64,000 bases of DNA from an uncultured Hyphomonas sp. (GTDB lineage: Bacteria; Pseudomonadota; Alphaproteobacteria; Caulobacterales; Hyphomonadaceae): assembly GCF_963675305.1 (NCBI RefSeq), contig NZ_OY776147.1, positions 1,612,001 through 1,676,000 on the forward strand, read 5' to 3'. Below are positions 59,879 through 64,000 of the stretch, piece after piece (position 1 is the stretch's first letter; each line of letters starts with the position of its first letter). Made by a program: the position numbers and the translations under genes. The notes under the pieces are model-generated. The model was given only the letters and a program-made list of their open reading frames with translations, was not told where the DNA came from and searched no databases.

Positions 59879-60865
59879 ATGTTTTCCGCCAAACAAGCGC
59901 CTCGTGAAATCGGCGTCCTGATCTTTGAAGATTTCCAGCTGCTCGATGCTGCCGGGCCGATTTCCGTATTCGAGATGCCCAATCGCGGACTGGAGCCGTC
60001 CCCATACCGGCTCACAGTTTACTCCCTTGAGGGCGGCCCCATCCGGGCGTCCTGCGGTGTGACCATGCAATCGGAACGCCTGCCCCCGGACCTGAACCTC
60101 GACACCCTGATAGTGTCTGGCGGCGAAGGCACACGGCAAGCCATGACTGATCACAAAATACTAAGCGCGATCAAACGCTTATCGAATAATGCCGGACGTA
60201 CAACCTCAGTCTGTTCAGGTGCAATTCTGCTGGCCGCCACAGGCCTTCTGAACGGGCGCCGCGCGACCACACATTGGCGCCGCTGTGCCGACATGCAGCG
60301 GCATTTTCCGGAGGTCTCCGTCGAACCAGACCGGATCTTTGTTCAGGATGGGAAGTTCTGGACATCCGCTGGAATTACTGCCGGGATCGACCTTGCCCTG
60401 GCGCTCGTGGAAGACGACCTCGGCGAAGACGTCGCACGCCGCTCCGCCCGCGAGCTCGTGGTGCACCATCGCCGCTATGGCGGCCAATCACAGTTCTCCG
60501 TGATGCAGGACATCGAACGGGCGTCCGGCAGATTCGATTCCCTGATCGACTGGATCCGCACCCATCTGGCCAACGACCTGTCTGTCGAGGAGTTGGCTGA
60601 TAAAGCGGGCATGAGTGCCCGGAATTTTGCGAGGGTTTTCCGGTCAGAAACCGGAACGACACCGGCGCGGTTTGTCGGGAAACTCCGTCTGGAGTCGGCC
60701 CGCCACCTGGTCGAAACAACATCTCGTCCGCTTATTCAGATCGCACGGGATACCGGTTTTGGAGATACAGAGCGCATGCGCACCTCCTTTGTTCGAGCCT
60801 ACGGCCAGCCGCCCATGGTTCTGCGCAGACAAGGACGTGGTGGAGTCAGCACGCTCGAAAACTGA
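59879..60865 (+). CDS. GlxA family AraC-type transcriptional regulator
   Basis: This 328-residue protein has an N-terminal DJ-1-like domain (about 8-190, VLIFEDFQLLDAAGP, Cys112 in TSVCSGAILLAATGLL) and a C-terminal AraC double HTH (about 215-315, LSVEELADKAGMSARNFARVFRSETGTTPARF, then HLVETTSRPLIQIARDTGFGDTERMRTSF). In related GlxA regulators the DJ-1 domain senses a ligand and is not known to be catalytic. It is divergent from the DJ-1 enzyme gene and immediately upstream of the operator pair before the head-GIN genes, so it may regulate either side. Confidence 0.92.
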   Translation: MFSAKQAPREIGVLIFEDFQLLDAAGPISVFEMPNRGLEPSPYRLTVYSLEGGPIRASCGVTMQSERLPPDLNLDTLIVSGGEGTRQAMTDHKILSAIKRLSNNAGRTTSVCSGAILLAATGLLNGRRATTHWRRCADMQRHFPEVSVEPDRIFVQDGKFWTSAGITAGIDLALALVEDDLGEDVARRSARELVVHHRRYGGQSQFSVMQDIERASGRFDSLIDWIRTHLANDLSVEELADKAGMSARNFARVFRSETGTTPARFVGKLRLESARHLVETTSRPLIQIARDTGFGDTERMRTSFVRAYGQPPMVLRRQGRGGVSTLEN

Positions 60866-60872
60866 ATGCAAT

Positions 60873-60911
60873 TTATCGAATTTCGACGATTGACTTATCG
60901 TATTACGATAA
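60873..60911 (+). promoter_or_regulatory. Twin palindromic operator candidates upstream of the head-GIN genes
   Basis: A perfect 17-base dyad TTATCGTA-T-TACGATAA lies at 60895-60911. A partial copy TTATCGAA-T-TTCGACGA lies at 60873-60889, sharing the left TTATCG arm and the CGA core; the copies are 22 bp apart, about two helical turns. They sit just upstream of a head-GIN gene with AAGGAG before its ATG, in an AT-rich stretch likely to hold its promoter. The regulator is unknown. Confidence 0.6.
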
Positions 60912-60941
60912 TTCATAGTGTCTCCAACTCAAGGAGCACCC

Positions 60942-61874
60942 ATGACCCGCACCGCTATTTGTCTCGCCGCTCTCTCGATGCTAACCGCACCGGCCGCTTT
61001 TGCAGACACCAAAACCTATCCCGCACAATCCTTCTCATCGATTGAAGCAGCCGGTCCGATCGACGTCGTTTACGAACCGTCCGCAACACCCGGAATTGTT
61101 GTCGAACAGGCGGAAGGTGACTTCAGCGACGTCTATCTGGACTTCGACGGCAACACGCTGATCGTATCCCGCAACAGCGTGCGTGACCGCTCGGGCTGGT
61201 TCAATAATGTATCGGTCCAAGTGAAAAACGACCGGAAAGTCGTGAAGGTCAACGGCAAGCGAGTGCCCTATTATATCGTTCGAGTGTCCGGTCCGGATCT
61301 GAACGGTGTTGTTTCAAAGAACTCGGCCAAACTCACCGCGACGGGTCTGGACAGCGAGACTTTCGACGCGCGTGCTTCGTCCAGCGGGGATCTCGTCCTT
61401 GCCGGCGCCGCTGCCTCAGCCAAACTCCACGCATCCTCCAGCGGCGATATCTTCGCCGAGGAACTCCAAGCCGGAACACTGACCCTGCACGCCTCTTCCA
61501 GCGGGGACATCGAATCTGCTTCCTACGGGACCGGACCAATCCGGATTGAAGCGTCTTCGAGCGGCGACATTGAACTGGAATCCCACGGCGCCGCAAATTT
61601 CATTATTGATGCCTCATCCAGCGCCGACATCGAGCTGTCCGGTGCATGCAGCGGAATCGCGGTCGAAGCCTCTTCAAGCGCAGACGTCGATGCAAACGAC
61701 CTGCTTTGCGGCACCGCCAACATCTCTGCGTCCAGCAGCGCAGACGTCAGCGTTCATGCCACTGATAGCGTGACCGCCCAGGCTTCAAGCGGCGGCGACA
61801 TCTACGTGTCCGGAAACCCTGCAACGCGCGACATCTCCAGGTCGAGCGGCGGCGACATCGATTTCGGCAGCTGA
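60942..61874 (+). CDS. Head-GIN domain (DUF2807) secreted protein with beta-solenoid repeats
   Basis: The product has 310 residues from ATG 60942 (AAGGAG upstream). A signal peptide ends AAFADT (about 22). The first half (SFSSIEAAGPIDVVYEP, VVEQAEGDFSDVYLDFDGNTLIVSR) is a head-GIN domain. The second half (about 143-310) carries nine repeats built on ASSSGD(I/L) or ASSSADI, about 18-20 residues apart, the rung size of a beta-solenoid. Family members are envelope or secreted proteins of unknown role. The gene runs directly into a second such gene. Confidence 0.88.
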   Translation: MTRTAICLAALSMLTAPAAFADTKTYPAQSFSSIEAAGPIDVVYEPSATPGIVVEQAEGDFSDVYLDFDGNTLIVSRNSVRDRSGWFNNVSVQVKNDRKVVKVNGKRVPYYIVRVSGPDLNGVVSKNSAKLTATGLDSETFDARASSSGDLVLAGAAASAKLHASSSGDIFAEELQAGTLTLHASSSGDIESASYGTGPIRIEASSSGDIELESHGAANFIIDASSSADIELSGACSGIAVEASSSADVDANDLLCGTANISASSSADVSVHATDSVTAQASSGGDIYVSGNPATRDISRSSGGDIDFGS

Positions 61875-61891
61875 TCATAAGGACCGCACCC

Positions 61892-62521
61892 ATGTTCAAG
61901 CCCCTGCTCATTTCCGCCTTTCTCCTGACGGGCGCGCATACTGCTCTGGCAGACACCGCCACGACATATGATTTTACCGGTTTCAATGAACTGGACATCG
62001 CCGCCGGCGTTGAGGTCAATTTCACGACTGCGCCCGACTACAGCATCGTCGCTGATTTTCATCGGGGCGGTCCGGACGAACTGAAAATCAGGCAAGAGGG
62101 TGAGCGCCTCTACATCTCCCGCAAGATGTTGTCTGGCAGTGGCGATCATCTGCGTGTCACCCTGACTATCAGCGCCCCGGAACTCACCAAAATTGAAGCC
62201 AGTTCAGGCTCGTCACTCCGGGCGGAGGGGCTGACGGCCGAGAACTTCGAACTCAGGGTATCCAGCGGCGCCACAACTGACTTGTACGGCACTTGTGGCA
62301 CTCTGAAGCTGAAAGTCAGTTCGGGCGGCAACGCCGATGCGAGAAGCATGGAATGCCTGAATGTCTCGGCCACTGCGAGCAGCGGTGGCGCCGCGAAGGC
62401 TTTTGCGTCGCAATCGGCTTTGAGCAAGACGTCAAGCGGTGGCAGCGTCGACATCTGGGGCAATCCGCCTGACCGGTCAGCAAATCGCTCTATGAGTGGC
62501 GGAAGCACCGACTTCCACTAG
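61892..62521 (+). CDS. Head-GIN domain (DUF2807) secreted protein, paralogue
   Basis: This 209-residue protein has a signal peptide (about 1-21, ending TALADT), the head-GIN start YDFTGFNELDIAAGVEVNF and a shorter repeat set (ASSGSSLRAEG, VSSGATTDLYG, VSSGGNADARS, ASSGGAAKAF, TSSGGSVDIWG). It ends RSMSGGSTDFH, matching the C-terminal SRSSGGDIDFGS of the gene upstream, so the two are tandem paralogues of different length. The gap is 17 bp with AAGGA near the ATG. Its stop overlaps that of ppk2 (CTAG, 62518-62521). Confidence 0.86.
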   Translation: MFKPLLISAFLLTGAHTALADTATTYDFTGFNELDIAAGVEVNFTTAPDYSIVADFHRGGPDELKIRQEGERLYISRKMLSGSGDHLRVTLTISAPELTKIEASSGSSLRAEGLTAENFELRVSSGATTDLYGTCGTLKLKVSSGGNADARSMECLNVSATASSGGAAKAFASQSALSKTSSGGSVDIWGNPPDRSANRSMSGGSTDFH

Positions 62522-63345
62522 CTGAAATCGAAGTCCTCAAGACGGTAATCTGAGCCCGGCCAGCTAAGGTCCATATCCTCAAGCGCTCCGCGCACCAGCC
62601 GGGCGATCATGGCATTGCGCCGGGTGCGGCTATCCGCAGGAATAACGTACCAAGGCGCGTGATCTGTTGAACAACGCTGAACGGCTGTCTCGTAGGCAGC
62701 CATGAAGTCCTTCCAGAGCGCGCGATCGTCGAGGTCTGCCGGATTGAATTTCCAGTATTTGTGTTCCTCCTCCAGACGCTCCCGTAGCCTGATGCCCTGC
62801 TCTTCATAGCCGACATTCAGCATGCATTTGATCAGCGTCACCCCGTTCTCCGATAGGTGTTTTTCAAACGCATTGATCTGGTCATAGCGCCGTTCGACAT
62901 CTTCCGGGCTGGCGAAACCGCGGACTTTCACAACCAGGACATCTTCATAGTGAGACCGGTCAAAAATGCCGACGTGCCCTTTCTTGGGAACGGCATTATG
63001 AACCCGCCAAAGGTAGTCCCGCGCCAGCTCATTAGAGCTTGGCGCCTTGAAGGCTTTGACTTCCATTCCCAGCGGCGTGGTTTCGGCGAATACTGACTTG
63101 ATGGTGCCGGACTTCCCGGCGGTGTCCATGCCCTGCAGCACGACCAGAATGGACCGCTTCTTCTCTGCGTAGAGAATGTCCTTCAGCTCGTTGATAACAG
63201 CGGCATCTTTCTTGAGGCTGGTTTTCGCGACCGACTTGTCATCGAACAGGCTTCGATCTGCGCTGTCGCGCTTGGAGAGGTCGAACGCCTTTCCGGGTTC
63301 TGCGATCAGGTGATTGCGAACATCGGAAATACTGGGAATGCGCAT
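62518..63345 (-). CDS. ppk2: Polyphosphate kinase 2 family protein (PPK2)
   Basis: This 275-residue P-loop kinase is of the PPK2 class, which uses polyphosphate to phosphorylate nucleoside mono- or diphosphates. Walker A is GMDTAGKSGT (72-81), Walker B lies in HVGIFDRSHYEDVLVV (about 124-139), and the lid segment contains YDQINAFEKHLSENG. Together with ppx it suggests active polyphosphate turnover. Whether it acts on AMP, ADP or GDP cannot be decided. It lies downstream of the rpsD terminator, so it has its own promoter. Confidence 0.92.
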   Translation of the reverse strand: MRIPSISDVRNHLIAEPGKAFDLSKRDSADRSLFDDKSVAKTSLKKDAAVINELKDILYAEKKRSILVVLQGMDTAGKSGTIKSVFAETTPLGMEVKAFKAPSSNELARDYLWRVHNAVPKKGHVGIFDRSHYEDVLVVKVRGFASPEDVERRYDQINAFEKHLSENGVTLIKCMLNVGYEEQGIRLRERLEEEHKYWKFNPADLDDRALWKDFMAAYETAVQRCSTDHAPWYVIPADSRTRRNAMIARLVRGALEDMDLSWPGSDYRLEDFDFS

Positions 63346-63361
63346 GGGGTTGAATCTCCAA

Positions 63362-63391
63362 AGAAAAAGGCCACGCCAGTCTGGCGCGGCC
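63362..63391 (-). terminator. Rho-independent terminator after rpsD
   Basis: On the minus strand GGCCGCGCCA-GAC-TGGCGTGGCC is followed by TTTTTCT: a 10-bp stem with one G-U pair and a 3-nt loop at 63369-63391 and the U-tract at 63362-63368. It lies 29 bp after the rpsD stop. Confidence 0.93.
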
Positions 63392-63419
63392 TGTTCCGTT
63401 GTTCAAGAAATCCCCTGTC

Positions 63420-64000
63420 TTAAGAGGAGTAGAATTCGACCACCTGAGCCGGTTCCATCTTCACCGGATACGGCACATCAGCCAGTTCCGGGATGCGGGT
63501 GAAGGTGGCGCTCATGGCTTTCGGGTCGACCTCGACATAATCCGGCAGGTCGCGTTCCGGGCTGCCGAGTGCTTCAAGCACGAGCGCCATGTTGCGGGAC
63601 TTTTCACGGATCTGCACAACGTCGCCCGGCTTCAGGCGAACCGAGCCGATGTTGCAGCGACGACCGTTGACCAGGACGTGACCATGATTGACGAACTGGC
63701 GCGCTGCGAAGATCGTCGGAACGAACTTGGCGCGGTACACAACTGCGTCGAGACGCGATTCCAGCAGGCCGATCAGGTTCTCAGCAGTGTTCCCCTTCAG
63801 GCGGGCAGCTTCTTCATAGACGCGAAGGAACTGCTTCTCGGTGATGTCCCCGTAGTAGCCTTTGAGCTTCTGCTTCGCCATGAGCTGCATACCGAAGTCG
63901 GACGTCTTGCTGCGACGGTTCTGGCCGTGCTGCCCGGGCTTGTAGTTGCGCTTGTTGACGGGGGACTTCGGACGGCCCCAGATGTTCTCACCGACGCGAC
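63420..64000 (-). CDS. rpsD: 30S ribosomal protein S4, 5' end cut by window edge
   Basis: The last 193 codons are present; the N-terminal dozen or so residues lie beyond base 64000. The primary 16S rRNA-binding protein starts here at about RVGENIWGRPKSPVN, well upstream of the internal Met at 63890. The S4 RNA-binding domain is clear: NLIGLLESRLDAVVYRAKF, ARQFVNHGHVLVNGRRCNIGS and LKPGDVVQIREKSRN. The length and sequence are those of a standard alphaproteobacterial S4. It is single and followed by a terminator. Confidence 0.97.
   Translation of the reverse strand, partial: RVGENIWGRPKSPVNKRNYKPGQHGQNRRSKTSDFGMQLMAKQKLKGYYGDITEKQFLRVYEEAARLKGNTAENLIGLLESRLDAVVYRAKFVPTIFAARQFVNHGHVLVNGRRCNIGSVRLKPGDVVQIREKSRNMALVLEALGSPERDLPDYVEVDPKAMSATFTRIPELADVPYPVKMEPAQVVEFYSS

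Noticed and set aside
61371..61800. Regularly spaced DNA repeats, CRISPR-like at first sight
   Set aside because: They are degenerate codons for ASSSGD repeats inside one open frame, with unequal spacing and no cas genes.

Overview
The window looks like chromosomal core sequence from an alphaproteobacterium, most likely the Hyphomonadaceae/Caulobacterales neighbourhood (inference). The grounds are high GC, tightly packed genes with many 4-bp ATGA start/stop overlaps, a lexA gene preceded by the alphaproteobacterial GAAC-N7-GAAC SOS box, and familiar alphaproteobacterial gene orders: tatD-holB-tmk-dacA-rlpA, guaA-rsmB-guaB, tpiA-secG-pyrG, ppiD-trpEGDC-lexA-comEC-gltX-gltA, and purQ...purL...bolA...grxD. 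I see no prophage, insertion sequence, CRISPR array, toxin-antitoxin pair or obvious defence island.

Layout. 1-5.7 kb: a minus-strand operon from rlpA (wall hydrolase with SPOR domain) and dacA (PBP5-type carboxypeptidase) into tmk, holB, tatD and a metallo-beta-lactamase-fold hydrolase cut by the window edge. The rlpA-dacA spacer can form mutually exclusive hairpins, one of which buries the dacA ribosome site. 6-13 kb: a DUF2804 protein, tRNA-Ser(UGA), acyl-CoA enzymes (CaiB/BaiF transferase, crotonase), a TIGR03084 protein, YceI, rpiB and guaA. 13-25 kb: a TPR/Asp-Asn hydroxylase, rsmB, a GNAT protein, a HAD phosphatase, guaB, an indoleamine 2,3-dioxygenase, GFA, a dodecin with an odd C-terminus, a sulfotransferase, rlmE, ppx and hspQ. 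25-30.5 kb: hldE, then a photolyase-cfa-SDR cluster; the photolyase appears to start at CTG. 30.5-45 kb: pyrG, secG, tpiA, ppiD, the trp genes, lexA, comEC, gltX and gltA.

45-57 kb: purQ and purL are separated by a TPR-sulfotransferase, an adenine/adenosine deaminase and a TonB-dependent receptor. BolA and monothiol glutaredoxin follow, with an M28 and an M2 (ACE-like) peptidase inserted among them. 57-64 kb: rimO, a divergent pair of DJ-1-superfamily genes (an isonitrile-hydratase-like enzyme and a GlxA-type AraC regulator), two tandem head-GIN-domain (DUF2807) proteins behind a pair of palindromic operator candidates, a PPK2 polyphosphate kinase, and rpsD running off the end.

How the genes work together: purine synthesis dominates (guaA, guaB, purQ, purL, an adenine/adenosine deaminase), with pyrimidine supply (pyrG, tmk), tryptophan synthesis (trpEGDC) and degradation (IDO), envelope maturation (rlpA, dacA, hldE, ppiD, secG), DNA damage and light stress (lexA, photolyase, cfa), and polyphosphate turnover (ppx, ppk2). 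The least explained parts are the head-GIN pair and its twin operators, the dacA leader, the dodecin C-terminus, and the insertions inside the pur/bolA/grxD series.
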